Shown: positions 8,172 to 17,163, counted from the first letter of the stretch. The stretch: DNA of 64,000 nt from Gaetbulibacter saemankumensis DSM 17032 (GCF_000425645.1 NZ_AUDV01000006.1:186001-250000), one strand, 5' to 3'. Notes: generated by a model from the sequence alone, not told the origin. A program made the numbers and translations.

Positions 8172-10004
8172 TTAAATCATAATTTTTTTGTTGAATTTAT
8201 CAAGTGCCTCCACCCCATTGTAAGCACAATCGGTTTGCATATTAAGGTTTTTAAGAAATTTCTTTAACACTAAAATATTCAACTTATTATCATCTACAAT
8301 CAATATGTTTAAATTAGAATAATTAAATTTTGGTTTGTTCGAAATAATATCGCCTTTAATTTTTTCCTGTCCAGAGACAATATCGAAAATCACATAAAAC
8401 TCAAATGTTGACCCTTTATTCGATTCACTCTTTACCGAAATTTCACCATTTAACAAGTTGACATAAGTTTTACTAATTGCTAAACCTAAACCTGTACCGT
8501 CATATTCCTTAGTGATAATGTTTTGGGTGATATTAAATTCATCAAAAATATTAGCCACTTTATCTTCCGGAACACCAATTCCCGTGTCTTTAATAGTTAT
8601 AGTCACTTTCAACTTACTATTTCCTAAAAGCTCCTCATTATAAATTAATGTAGCTCCGCCAGTTTTTGTAAATTTCAAAGCATTTTCCAGTAAATTACTA
8701 ATAATACGAATATATTTAGCTTGATCACCTTCTACTTTAAGCTTACATAAATTTTTGTATGAAGCTTTTAAATACATGTTTTTTGCATGAAAGGCATGTT
8801 TATTAAGCTCTATTAATTCCTTTATTTTAGTTTCTGGTTGAAAAATGTCTCGACTTAGAATAATCCCCTTATTTTGTGCTTGCTGCACCGATAAAATATT
8901 GTCAATTATATGTAATAAACTTACTGCCGACTGTTCCATTAAAGCAACATACTCCCTATCAGCATCAGCTAAGTCCGAACTCTTTAAAATCTCAATAAAA
9001 CCAGATATGGCATGCAAAGGCGTTCTAATTTCATGACTCATATTAGAGATAAAATCTGTTTTTGCCTGAGATGCTTCTTCTGCCTTATTTCTCTCTAAAT
9101 TTAAAATCTTGTTAGCCTTAAATAATTCTTGATAAGATTTGGTCACTAAATTTGTTCCTCTCTTGGCTTTCAAATAAAAATGAACTAATAACGCTACCAT
9201 TAATGATAAAACAATTCCAACTAACAAGGCCCAATTTATAATAACTTTTCCATCGTTAAACAAGAGTTTATTACTCGGGTAAACCTTTAATTTCCAAAAC
9301 TGATAATCTTGAATGTCTACTTTTATAAAATTTGCAAATTCAAGATCTCTTTTAGACTTTAATTTGGCATCTGAATTTAAATGGTAAAATAAATTCCCCT
9401 TTTCATCATAAATCTCTACAACATATTGTCCCTGAAAAGCCTTTAAAAATTTATCGAACTCGTAAGTGAAATCCAGACCAGCAGTTATAGTTCCATAAAA
9501 TCTTGAATCGATATAGATTGGTGCATCGACTAGAAACGCCCGCCCACCTTGATTTAATGATATCCACGATGAAACATTTACTGTGTTACCTTGAACATGA
9601 CTTAACCATTCCCCTCCTCTTATATTAGAGATATTTAACTCCACAGCTTCCTGATTGTTTTTTAACGGTACCACATCTTTAATTACCATGGTAGAGTCAA
9701 TATATTGAATAAATTTAAATGAAGGGTTACGTTTTACATAAGACTCGGCATCATCTTTCCAGTAATTAAAATAATTTCCTTTAGAATAAACAATGCGCTG
9801 TTTTATACTTTCTACTTTATTAACATATTCTGTTAATACATGGTCAAATTCTTTTGATATTAGCTGTCCTGTTTCAGATAATTGTTCATTAATCACCTTA
9901 TAATGCTTATTTATGGAAACAACATAAATTGAAATGACAATGGAAGATAATAGGATAAAAGTTAAAATAGGTATTATTAACTTAGACAATCTATAATTCA
10001 GCAT
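8172..10004 (-). CDS. hybrid sensor histidine kinase, frameshifted in receiver
   Basis: 610 residues remain. A transmembrane helix (about 8-30), an extracytoplasmic CHASE-like sensor region (about 35-260), a second helix (about 262-282) and a coiled linker precede the kinase core: H-box FISNMSHEIRTPLHAISG, N-box NLLENALKF, G1 DTGIGVPEDKV and G2 GTGLGLAISKTY. A receiver domain then begins (ILIVDDNKLNILVLKKF, with the acidic pair VDD) but stops at IMI. Inside an A7 run the frame reads AAC AAA AAA ATT ATG ATT TAA; one more A, or a -1 slip, gives AAT TAT GAT TTA and restores the receiver. The intact protein would be about 681 residues. No cognate response regulator is adjacent. It may be a real pseudogene, a slippage-controlled gene or a homopolymer error. 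Confidence 0.85.
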   Translation of the reverse strand: MLNYRLSKLIIPILTFILLSSIVISIYVVSINKHYKVINEQLSETGQLISKEFDHVLTEYVNKVESIKQRIVYSKGNYFNYWKDDAESYVKRNPSFKFIQYIDSTMVIKDVVPLKNNQEAVELNISNIRGGEWLSHVQGNTVNVSSWISLNQGGRAFLVDAPIYIDSRFYGTITAGLDFTYEFDKFLKAFQGQYVVEIYDEKGNLFYHLNSDAKLKSKRDLEFANFIKVDIQDYQFWKLKVYPSNKLLFNDGKVIINWALLVGIVLSLMVALLVHFYLKAKRGTNLVTKSYQELFKANKILNLERNKAEEASQAKTDFISNMSHEIRTPLHAISGFIEILKSSDLADADREYVALMEQSAVSLLHIIDNILSVQQAQNKGIILSRDIFQPETKIKELIELNKHAFHAKNMYLKASYKNLCKLKVEGDQAKYIRIISNLLENALKFTKTGGATLIYNEELLGNSKLKVTITIKDTGIGVPEDKVANIFDEFNITQNIITKEYDGTGLGLAISKTYVNLLNGEISVKSESNKGSTFEFYVIFDIVSGQEKIKGDIISNKPKFNYSNLNILIVDDNKLNILVLKKFLKNLNMQTDCAYNGVEALDKFNKKIMI

Positions 10005-10177
10005 ACCTATTTTAATTTAGAATTTATGGTTATATACCTAACTTTAAAAAAGTTATACTTAGAAAGTAATTGTTATACTTTCGCACAAAGATAGAATCTT
10101 TTTGCTTGTATGACAATTATAGCATTATTTTATAAAATCCAATAACTTACAATACTATAACCCCAAATATTTGAAAC

Positions 10178-10205
10178 AAAAAAGCTCAGGTTATTCCTGA
10201 GCCTT
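10178..10205 (-). terminator. intrinsic terminator of dps
   Basis: AAGCTCAGG / CCTGAGCCTT form a 9-bp stem with a 5-base loop. On the minus strand it is followed by a T6 run. It lies about 30 bases after the dps stop codon. Confidence 0.75.
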
Positions 10206-10234
10206 AATTTCTTAATTCGTGATTTTTTTCCCAA

Positions 10235-10714
10235 TTAAATGGTTTCACTAAGCCATGCTTTCATCATCCAGACAGTTTTCTCTTGTTCTGTAATAAAATC
10301 ACTCATCATGGAGTTCGTCCCTTCATCATTTGCTTTGTCTGATTTATCCAAAATCATACGTTCTATGGTTATTAATTCTGTTATAGAATTAACAATTAAA
10401 TTAATAGCCACATCATCCTGAGAAATATCTTTTCCCACTGGCACTTTAGCTATCTGTGAGTAATCTTCAAAGGTATGTAATGGTGTTTCTCCAAGGGTTA
10501 ATATACGCTCCGCAATCATATCAACTTTCTCATTGGCATCAGTATATAACTCCTCAAATTTTACATGCAAATCGAAAAAACGCTTTCCTTTTATATTCCA
10601 ATGTAAACCTCTTAAATTCTGATAATATATTTGAAAATTTGCTAACAATTCATTTAAATCTTTTGCTATTTCTTTAGTTTTTTGAATATCTAAACCTATA
10701 CTATTAAGTGTCAT
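10235..10714 (-). CDS. dps: Dps-type ferritin-like DNA-protection protein
   Basis: A 159-residue ferritin-like protein. The Dps ferroxidase ligands are visible in LRGLHWNIKGKRFFDLHVKFEELYTD: the WN-K/F motif with conserved His, then H-x-x-FEELY with the Asp/Glu ligands, followed by DMIAERILTLGETP. Dps assembles into a 12-subunit shell, oxidises Fe(II) with hydrogen peroxide and protects DNA. The N-terminus is short and not strongly basic, so DNA binding may be weak. It is divergent from an OxyR gene, a common pairing that fits peroxide induction. A CAAATTTA sequence at 10739-10746 (TAAATTTG on the minus strand) matches the -7 promoter element. Confidence 0.93.
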   Translation of the reverse strand: MTLNSIGLDIQKTKEIAKDLNELLANFQIYYQNLRGLHWNIKGKRFFDLHVKFEELYTDANEKVDMIAERILTLGETPLHTFEDYSQIAKVPVGKDISQDDVAINLIVNSITELITIERMILDKSDKANDEGTNSMMSDFITEQEKTVWMMKAWLSETI

Positions 10715-10737
10715 TTATAATGTTTTATTGATTTACT

Positions 10738-10752
10738 ACAAATTTAATTTGT
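10738..10752. promoter_or_regulatory. palindrome over the dps promoter
   Basis: ACAAATT-T-AATTTGT is a perfect 7-bp inverted repeat with a one-base centre. It overlaps the predicted TAAATTTG -7 element of dps (10739-10746, minus strand) and lies in the 104-base divergent region between dps and oxyR. It could be a binding site for a repressor acting on dps. Activator OxyR sites usually sit further upstream, so I do not assign the protein. Confidence 0.35.
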
Positions 10753-10818
10753 AATTAACAGCTACACATATAAGTTTTATTGATAGTTTTTATATTTTTA
10801 TAACCTAAATTGATACCC

Positions 10819-11760
10819 ATGACCATAACTCAATTATACTATGTTTTAGCCGTTGCCGAGCAACAGAATTTTACTAAAGCGGCCGAGAAATGTTTTGTTA
10901 CTCAACCCACCTTAAGTATGCAAATTCAAAAACTTGAAGATGAATTGGAAGTTCAAATTTTTGATCGCTCTAAAAAACCCATTGAATTAACAGAAGTTGG
11001 AAATAAAATTGTTAATCAGGCAAGAAACATCGTAAACGAATCCTATAGAATTCAGGATATCGTAGATCAACAAAAAGGATATATTGGAGGCGAATTCAAA
11101 CTGGGAATTATTCCAACGATAATGCCTACTTTATTACCTATGTTTTTAAAAACATTTATAAAAAAACACCCAAAAGTTAAATTAAAAATTGAAGAATTAA
11201 CGACTGAGGAAATTATAACCCGTATTAAAGATGGGCATTTGGATGCGGCTATTGCCGCTACACCCCTGGAAGATGATGCCATAAAAGAACGCGTACTATA
11301 TTTTGAACCATTTGTAAATTATATTCCAAAAGGACATCGCCTGCATTCTTATAAAAAAATAGACACTTCTGATTTAGATATTGATGATATGTTACTCCTT
11401 GAAGATGGACATTGCTTTAGAGACGGGGTTCTTAATTTATGTAAAGCATTTAAAAATCAAACCATTGAATCATTTCAGCTAGAAAGTGGCAGCATAGAAA
11501 CCTTAATAAAATTATCGAATGAAGGTCTTGGCATGACTTTATTACCCTATTTACATACACTAGAAATAAATGAATCGGAAAAGGAAAACCTACATTTCTT
11601 TACAGACCCAACGCCTGCAAGGGAAGTGAGCCTTATTTATCATAAAAGTGAGCTTAAAATGCAAATAATAGAAGCCCTACAAGATGTAATATCTAGTGTT
11701 ATAAGAGGGGCCATAGCCTTCCAAAATGTAAAAATAATAAGCCCTTTACCTACCAAGTAA
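10819..11760 (+). CDS. oxyR: OxyR, peroxide-sensing LysR-type regulator
   Basis: I place the start at ATG 10819 (MTITQLYYVLAVAEQQ) rather than at the in-frame TTG nine bases earlier; this gives 313 residues. The N-terminal winged helix-turn-helix (about 1-60) is followed by a substrate-binding fold (about 90-295). The segment EDGHCFRDGVLNLC places Cys at residues 199 and 208, the same numbers as the redox pair of E. coli OxyR, which form a disulfide with hydrogen peroxide. That makes OxyR a firm call rather than a generic LysR. Divergent dps is a likely target. A bidirectional terminator follows the stop. Confidence 0.93.
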   Translation: MTITQLYYVLAVAEQQNFTKAAEKCFVTQPTLSMQIQKLEDELEVQIFDRSKKPIELTEVGNKIVNQARNIVNESYRIQDIVDQQKGYIGGEFKLGIIPTIMPTLLPMFLKTFIKKHPKVKLKIEELTTEEIITRIKDGHLDAAIAATPLEDDAIKERVLYFEPFVNYIPKGHRLHSYKKIDTSDLDIDDMLLLEDGHCFRDGVLNLCKAFKNQTIESFQLESGSIETLIKLSNEGLGMTLLPYLHTLEINESEKENLHFFTDPTPAREVSLIYHKSELKMQIIEALQDVISSVIRGAIAFQNVKIISPLPTK

Positions 11761-11776
11761 AGCGACTTTCCTAAAT

Positions 11777-11808
11777 AAAAAAGGCGACTAATTTAGTCGC
11801 CTTTTTTA
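11777..11808. terminator. bidirectional terminator
   Basis: AAAAAGGCGACTAA / TTAGTCGCCTTTTTT is a 12-14 bp stem flanked by A and T runs. It serves oxyR on the plus strand and the convergent small gene on the minus strand. Confidence 0.85.
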
Positions 11809-11810
11809 TT

Positions 11811-12008
11811 TTATGATCTCAAGTAAATCAAGGATTGATTTAATTCTGGGTTTTGCTGCACCAGTGATAGAATAAAGATTCTTAATTCTTCTATCTCGGC
11901 TGGCAGTAATCTATTCGCTGCCTTTTGTACTTCTCTACAAAACAAAGTTGCATCAAAACTTACCTTATTAAGTATAGTTTTCGTATACTCAAGCATTGCT
12001 CTTGCCAT
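11811..12008 (-). CDS. small conserved flavobacterial protein
   Basis: This 65-residue protein reads MARAMLEYTKTILNKVSFD at its start and has a helical, mixed-charge body (KAANRLLPAEIEELRIF). I recognise the pattern as a small protein common in Flavobacteriia, without a known function. No signal peptide or membrane segment is present. The start ATG at 12006-12008 and the stop directly beside the bidirectional terminator support it as a real gene. It is probably monocistronic. Confidence 0.65.
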   Translation of the reverse strand: MARAMLEYTKTILNKVSFDATLFCREVQKAANRLLPAEIEELRIFILSLVQQNPELNQSLIYLRS

Positions 12009-12136
12009 ATTTAATCTGGAGTTTTAGGTTTAAAAAAAAGTAGATTTGTTCTATTAAATTCAATTTAATCGGTTTAATAACTTCCTAAAATTAATAAAAA
12101 AAAGCATAGATTATTATTTTTTAACACAATTTACGT

Positions 12137-12937
12137 TTAAAAACGGTTGTCTCCATCGAGTAGATCACCTATGCCTCCTAAAATGCTACCCTCACCTTTA
12201 TCTTTACCTCCTCCTTTTGGTGCTGCCGCCAAAACACGATCCGCTAACCTGCTGAATGGTAAAGACTGAATGTATACAACACCCGGTCCTTGCAGACGGG
12301 CATAAAACAGACCCTCACCTCCAAAAATGGTATTTTTAATACCGCCTACAAATTCGACATTGTAATCAATACTTTGAGAAAACCCCACTAAACATCCTGT
12401 ATCTACTCTTAAAACCTCATTAGCTGAAAGTTCTTTTCTGGCCATGGTACCTCCTGCATGTACAAAGGCCATTCCATTACCTTCCAGTTTCTGCATGATA
12501 AACCCTTCACCTCCAAAGAAACCTCGCCCTAAGCGTTTACTAAATTCTATACCAATACTTACCCCCTTTGCTGCACATAAAAAAGCATCTTTCTGACAAA
12601 TAAATTTTCCCCCAAATTCTCGCAAATCTATGGGTAAAATTTTGCCAGGATAAGGTGATGCAAACGACACTTTTTTCCTATCATTTAAAGTATTATAAAA
12701 TGCCGTCATGAATAAACTTTCTCCGGAAAGAATGCGTTTACCGGCCCCTAAGATCTTATCGAGAAATCCGGAATGTTTACTAGAGCCATCACCAAAAACA
12801 GCTTCCATTTTAATGCCGTCGTGCATCATCATAAAACTTCCTGCTTCTGCTATAACAGCTTCCTGAGGATCAAGTTCTATTTCAACATATTGCATTTCTT
12901 CACCATAAATGGTATAATCAATTTCATGTGCTTGCAT
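12137..12937 (-). CDS. TIGR00266 / AIM24 family protein
   Basis: A 266-residue beta-rich protein with MQAHEIDYTIYGEEMQYVEIELDPQEAVIAEAGSF-type start, the central GGEGFIMQKLEGNGMAFVHAGGT and FGGEGLFYARLQGPGVVYIQSLP. These Gly-rich repeats are characteristic of TIGR00266/AIM24, a trimeric double-beta fold. The C-terminus is Gly/Lys-rich (APKGGGKDKGEGSILGGIGDLL). No signal peptide is seen. The bacterial function is unknown; the mitochondrial homologue affects inner-membrane organisation. The DUF4442 gene lies about 70 bases upstream on the same strand, so co-transcription is possible. Confidence 0.85.
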   Translation of the reverse strand: MQAHEIDYTIYGEEMQYVEIELDPQEAVIAEAGSFMMMHDGIKMEAVFGDGSSKHSGFLDKILGAGKRILSGESLFMTAFYNTLNDRKKVSFASPYPGKILPIDLREFGGKFICQKDAFLCAAKGVSIGIEFSKRLGRGFFGGEGFIMQKLEGNGMAFVHAGGTMARKELSANEVLRVDTGCLVGFSQSIDYNVEFVGGIKNTIFGGEGLFYARLQGPGVVYIQSLPFSRLADRVLAAAPKGGGKDKGEGSILGGIGDLLDGDNRF

Positions 12938-13009
12938 AATATTCTTTAATTTTTATTTCGACTATTGGTTGCGTGCATTAACGATTTGTTACAAGTTTTT
13001 ATAACCATA

Positions 13010-13465
13010 TTAAGATTTTAACTTAAGACTCCATTCAAAATGAAAGGTTGAAACCGTATCTCCCGCTTCATCTTTTCCTTCTGCTTTTACCCAAACGGTT
13101 TCTCCCTCACCTGTTCGTATAGCTTTTAAAATTGCTTCATTTATATTTAATCCTTCATTACAGGAAAATGTAATTCTTCCGGTTGCTTTTTTCGAAAAAA
13201 CAGCTTTATTCGAAACAATTAACATGGAAAAACGTTTTCCTGAGTTTTTAATCTTATCGGCCATTAAAGCACCCGTAGTAAATTCCGCCGCCATACCTTG
13301 AACTGCCCAAAACATAGATTTAAATGGGTTTTGATTAATCCATCGATGTTTCACAGATACAATACAAGATACATCACTAATGCTTTTGGTCCTGACCCCA
13401 CAAAAATAAGCTGCAGGCACCTTAAACATCATATAATAATTTAATTTACTGGGGGTTATACTCAT
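13010..13465 (-). CDS. DUF4442 hotdog-fold protein, possible thioesterase
   Basis: This 151-residue protein carries HRWINQNPFKSMFWAVQGMAAEFTTGALM, the conserved DUF4442 helix region with N-P-F and the A-E-x-x-x-G pattern of hotdog-fold acyl-CoA thioesterases. No signal peptide is visible, so it is cytoplasmic. The length is typical. An acyl thioesterase role is a family-level inference and no substrate can be named. Confidence 0.78.
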   Translation of the reverse strand: MSITPSKLNYYMMFKVPAAYFCGVRTKSISDVSCIVSVKHRWINQNPFKSMFWAVQGMAAEFTTGALMADKIKNSGKRFSMLIVSNKAVFSKKATGRITFSCNEGLNINEAILKAIRTGEGETVWVKAEGKDEAGDTVSTFHFEWSLKLKS

Positions 13466-13611
13466 TATATATCATTTTATGATTTCTCTAATTTAGCTAA
13501 TTATTTACCAAAAGCATATGTTAATTTTTTGTTAATTTTAGTACTATGCGTAACATAATACCTGCTTTAAGCCATATATTTGTATAAGAAACTATTATAT
13601 GATCTTATATC

Positions 13612-14058
13612 ATGCTTGACACTCATCAAAAAAATATTAGTACACTTATTCATTTATCTACTTTTAGTCGTTTTTTAATTCCCTTTGGTAATTTTATAGG
13701 ACCTTTGGTTTTATGGCTGGCAAATAAAGAAAAATCAGACTTTATAGATAGTCATGGTAAGCAAGCCCTTAATTTTCAAATAAGTGTTTTACTATACGCC
13801 ATAATTTTAGGGACCATTACTGTGCCCTTCTTTATATTTCATTTATTAGGATCTATAGACTTTATAGATTTCGACAGCTTTCATAATTTCCATATCAATA
13901 TAGGAAAACCATCCCCATTATTGTACATAGGTGGCGGACTTGGGGTTCTGGCTGTTATATGCTTTATTATTGAACTCATACTAATAATCCAAGCTAGTTT
14001 AAAAGCACGTGACGGACAATATTACAAATACCCATTTACCATTCAATTTTTAAAATAA
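13612..14058 (+). CDS. DUF4870 domain membrane protein
   Basis: A 148-residue protein with LIHLSTFSRFLIPFGNFIGPLVLWL, then DSHGKQALNFQISVLLY, then two further hydrophobic segments (about 60-85 and 102-130). This four-helix layout with the HGK-ALNFQ motif defines DUF4870. A TATATTTG element at 13575-13582 lies 29 bases before the ATG. It opens a plus-strand run with PadR, PspC and head-GIN genes, which in Bacteroidota often go together and look like an envelope-stress or membrane-homeostasis unit. Confidence 0.85.
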   Translation: MLDTHQKNISTLIHLSTFSRFLIPFGNFIGPLVLWLANKEKSDFIDSHGKQALNFQISVLLYAIILGTITVPFFIFHLLGSIDFIDFDSFHNFHINIGKPSPLLYIGGGLGVLAVICFIIELILIIQASLKARDGQYYKYPFTIQFLK

Positions 14059-14147
14059 CATATCAGCATATAATCTTTCATCAAAATCAATCATCATCAA
14101 ATCAATCAAAAAATGAACAGTTTCACAATATTTAAACGCCTTAGAAC

Positions 14148-14492
14148 ATGAAGATAGAAAACACAAAAGCACAAATGCGTAAAGGAGTTTTAGAATTTTG
14201 CATACTAACGGTCTTAAAAGACGAAGACGCCTATGTAGCAGAAATTCTAGACACCCTAAAAAACGCTAAACTGCTTGTTGTAGAAGGAACCATTTATCCG
14301 CTACTCACAAGACTAAAAAATGCCGGACTTCTTAGCTACCGATGGGAAGAATCTACTTCAGGTCCACCAAGAAAGTACTATGGTTTAACCGAAACGGGCA
14401 AACTATTTTTAAAAGAATTAAACACCACTTGGAACGAACTTCAAAACGCCGTGAATATAGTAACCAATCAAAAAAAACATCAAAATGAATAA
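14148..14492 (+). CDS. PadR family transcriptional regulator
   Basis: This 114-residue winged-helix protein shows the PadR core: KGVLEFCILTVLKDEDAYVAEILDTL, then VVEGTIYPLLTRLKNAGLLSYRWEES, with GPPRKYYGLTETGK in the wing. It lacks the long C-terminal PadR extension, so it is the short type. Its last eight bases overlap the start of the PspC gene, so the two are translationally coupled. It probably represses the PspC/head-GIN operon, and its ligand or signal is unknown. Confidence 0.9.
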   Translation: MKIENTKAQMRKGVLEFCILTVLKDEDAYVAEILDTLKNAKLLVVEGTIYPLLTRLKNAGLLSYRWEESTSGPPRKYYGLTETGKLFLKELNTTWNELQNAVNIVTNQKKHQNE

Positions 14493-16302
14493 AACAGTCA
14501 ATATAAATTTAGCAGGTATATTCTTCCATATAGATGAAGACGCCTACTTAAAACTTCAGCGTTATCTAGAGGCTATAAAGCGTTCATTTACCGATTCTCA
14601 AGGCCGTTCAGAAATTATTTCAGACATCGAAGCTCGTATTGCAGAATTATTTAGCGAGCGTATTAAAAATGATAAACAGGTTATTGGTTTAAAAGAAGTT
14701 GACGAAGTTATTTCAATTATGGGACAACCTGAAGATTATCTGGTTGACGACGAAATCTTTGAAGATAACCCTCAAGCCAATTACAAACAACCATCGGCTC
14801 CATCTAAAAAACTATTTAGAGATACTGATAATTCGTATATCAGTGGTGTTTCTTCTGGTTTGGGTCATTATTTATCTGTTGATACTGTCTGGATTCGTTT
14901 ACTTTGGATCATCCTCACTATTGCCTCTGGTGGTACTTTTATTATCATATACATTTTGTTTTGGATCTTAGTTCCTGAGGCTAAAACAACCGCCGAAAAA
15001 ATTATGATGACTGGCGATCCTGTGAACATAAGTAACATTGAAAAAAAAATTAAAGACAGCATTGAAACCGTCTCAGAAACAGTTACGGATGTTGCCAAAA
15101 ATGTAAGTGAGAGCGTATCTGGTGCAGCTAAAAATGTTTCGGATGCAGCTAAAAAAGTTGATATTCAAAAGCAAGGAAATAAAATAAAATCGTCTTCAAA
15201 ATCATTTTTCGATACCGTTGCCGATATAATTATGTTCTTCTTCAAAATATTTGCCAAGCTTATAGGATTATTTCTATTACTCTTGGGTGCCATTACGCTT
15301 ATTGCTTTAATTATTGGCCTATTCTCTGTTGGCGTAGTAAATTTTGTGCACATCCCTGGTATTGACTTAGCCAATATAGTTATGGCTGGTAATTCACCTG
15401 TTTGGCTTATTTCTTTATTAGTTTTATTTTTTATTGGCATACCATTTTTCTTCTTGTTTTATCTAGGGTTAAAAATCTTAATTGACAACTTAAAATCGAT
15501 AGGGAATGTTGCCAAATACACATTACTAGGTTTATGGCTTTGCTCCATTATTGGTTTAGCTATTATTGGTATTCGTGAAGCCAGTGAACATGCTAATAAC
15601 GAACATTTTGTAGAACGAACACAATTAACAATAAAAAGCAATGATACACTTTATGTAAAAATGAACCATAATGATATTTACAAAAACCCATATAGACGTA
15701 GATATTCATTTAAAGCTGCGAATAATAGCGCTGGAGAAAAGACTATTTACAGTTCTAATATTAATATTCTTGTTAGACCAACTCTCGACTCCGTTGCATC
15801 TATAAATATTGAAAAAAGTGCTGACGGAAGAAATTATGAAAAAGCCATAGAACGCGCTGAACATATTAATTATAGTTACCACATTGAAAGTAACGTCTTA
15901 GCCTTAGATTCATATTTATCGACAGCCGTTATAAATAAATATAGCGATCAGAAAGTTGAAATTTATTTAAATATCCCTGAAAACACCATCTTAAAATTTC
16001 ATAATAATACGAAGAACTTTCTTCAATACTATACGAATAACGATCACGTTGTTTCAACAAAACATGTGAATCATTTTATAACCATGACAACTCATGGGGT
16101 TTTATGTGATTTCTGTGTCGACGAAGAAAAGTCTTTTGAAGTCAAAGTGGACAGTCCTAGTATAAAAATTAATGACAGTACCGTTGAAATTAACAGTGAT
16201 GGGGGTCACGTAAAAATTAATAAAGAAGGTTTAAAAGCCGAATCAAAAGAGATAAAAGTTGAAATTAATGCCGATGGTGTAAAAATAGAATCAGACAATT
16301 AA
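14485..16302 (+). CDS. PspC domain membrane protein
   Basis: A 605-residue protein. The N-terminal helical region (1-90, with SEIISDIEARIAELFSERI) is the module that precedes PspC in Bacteroidota. The PspC domain (about 110-168) has GVSSGLGHYLSVDTVWIRLLW followed by a transmembrane helix. An amphipathic V-S-E/A-K-N-V-S repeat region (about 190-225) follows, then three or more membrane helices (about 245-285, 305-335, 350-370), and a large beta-rich C-terminal domain probably outside the membrane. It overlaps PadR by eight bases. A role in sensing or protecting the membrane is inferred from the PspC name. Confidence 0.87.
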   Translation: MNKTVNINLAGIFFHIDEDAYLKLQRYLEAIKRSFTDSQGRSEIISDIEARIAELFSERIKNDKQVIGLKEVDEVISIMGQPEDYLVDDEIFEDNPQANYKQPSAPSKKLFRDTDNSYISGVSSGLGHYLSVDTVWIRLLWIILTIASGGTFIIIYILFWILVPEAKTTAEKIMMTGDPVNISNIEKKIKDSIETVSETVTDVAKNVSESVSGAAKNVSDAAKKVDIQKQGNKIKSSSKSFFDTVADIIMFFFKIFAKLIGLFLLLLGAITLIALIIGLFSVGVVNFVHIPGIDLANIVMAGNSPVWLISLLVLFFIGIPFFFLFYLGLKILIDNLKSIGNVAKYTLLGLWLCSIIGLAIIGIREASEHANNEHFVERTQLTIKSNDTLYVKMNHNDIYKNPYRRRYSFKAANNSAGEKTIYSSNINILVRPTLDSVASINIEKSADGRNYEKAIERAEHINYSYHIESNVLALDSYLSTAVINKYSDQKVEIYLNIPENTILKFHNNTKNFLQYYTNNDHVVSTKHVNHFITMTTHGVLCDFCVDEEKSFEVKVDSPSIKINDSTVEINSDGGHVKINKEGLKAESKEIKVEINADGVKIESDN

Positions 16303-16366
16303 CCATAAAAAAAATAAAATTCAAATATTTCAATCAATCAAATCATCAATCATAAAACGAACAATT

Positions 16367-17089
16367 ATGGCAACTTTAACGAAACTTATTATTGCAACGC
16401 TTTTAAGCTTATGCTTATGTTCTTGCAATTTCGATTTTAATTCAGGAATCCGTGGCAACGGAAATGTTTTAGTTGAAAACAGGCAAACAAACGAAGTCTT
16501 TCACAGCATTGAAGCCTCGGAAGGACTCGACGTATATGTAACACAAAGCAACACTTACTCGGTAACAGTTGAAGCCGACGAAAACTTGCAAGAACTTATT
16601 ATAACCGATGTCATAGATGGCACCCTAAAAATTCATACCAAGAAAAATATTGGTTGGTCTAAATCGAAAAAAGTTCTTGTGAGCTTTAAGGATCTTTCTA
16701 AAATTACCTCAACCAGTGGCAGCGATGTTTATAGTACAAATACCATTAAAACTTCACAATTAGAATTAAAATCAACTAGTGGAAGCGATATGAGTTTAAC
16801 CGTAAACACCAACAAACTGAACTGTAAATCAACCAGCGGCAGTGACCTAAAACTTTCTGGTAAAACAAATTATTTAGTTGCCGAAGCGACCAGCGGCAGT
16901 GATATTAAAGCGGGTGAATTAATTGCCCAGTCCAGTCAAGTCAAAGCTACTAGTGGCGCAGATATTACTGTAAATAGCATAAAAAAGTTGATGGCCAATG
17001 CCAGTAGTGGTGGCGACATTAAATATTTAGGAACACCTGAACAAATTGAAAAACATGCAGAAGTTTCTGGAAGTATTAACAGCAAATAA
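16367..17089 (+). CDS. head-GIN domain lipoprotein (DUF2807)
   Basis: A 240-residue lipoprotein; the signal LSLCLCSCNFDF places the lipidated Cys near residue 20. The mature part starts with the head-GIN pattern RGNGNVLVENRQTNEVFHSIEASEGLDVYV. It then shows six similar turns at about 20-residue spacing, STSGSDV, STSGSDM, STSGSDL, ATSGSDI, ATSGADI and ASSGGDI, as expected for a right-handed beta-helix whose corner is Ser-Gly-Ser-Asp. It follows the PspC gene by 64 bases and probably acts in the same envelope unit. Its molecular function is unknown. Confidence 0.88.
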   Translation: MATLTKLIIATLLSLCLCSCNFDFNSGIRGNGNVLVENRQTNEVFHSIEASEGLDVYVTQSNTYSVTVEADENLQELIITDVIDGTLKIHTKKNIGWSKSKKVLVSFKDLSKITSTSGSDVYSTNTIKTSQLELKSTSGSDMSLTVNTNKLNCKSTSGSDLKLSGKTNYLVAEATSGSDIKAGELIAQSSQVKATSGADITVNSIKKLMANASSGGDIKYLGTPEQIEKHAEVSGSINSK

Positions 17090-17106
17090 CAGATTTATAT
17101 AATAAT

Positions 17107-17139
17107 AAAAGAGCCGATATTTAATAATATCGGCTCTTT
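17107..17139. terminator. bidirectional terminator after head-GIN gene
   Basis: AAAAGAGCCGATATT / AATATCGGCTCTTT forms a stem of about 14 bp with a short loop. It separates the plus-strand PadR-PspC operon from the convergent YceI gene. Confidence 0.85.
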
Positions 17140-17163
17140 CTCTAGGTCTTCTTAAACGAGCGT

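Noticed and set aside
10810-10818. TTG start for oxyR three codons upstream
   Set aside because: The ATG at 10819 fits the usual N-terminus MTITQLYYV and gives the family's residue numbering for the redox cysteines.
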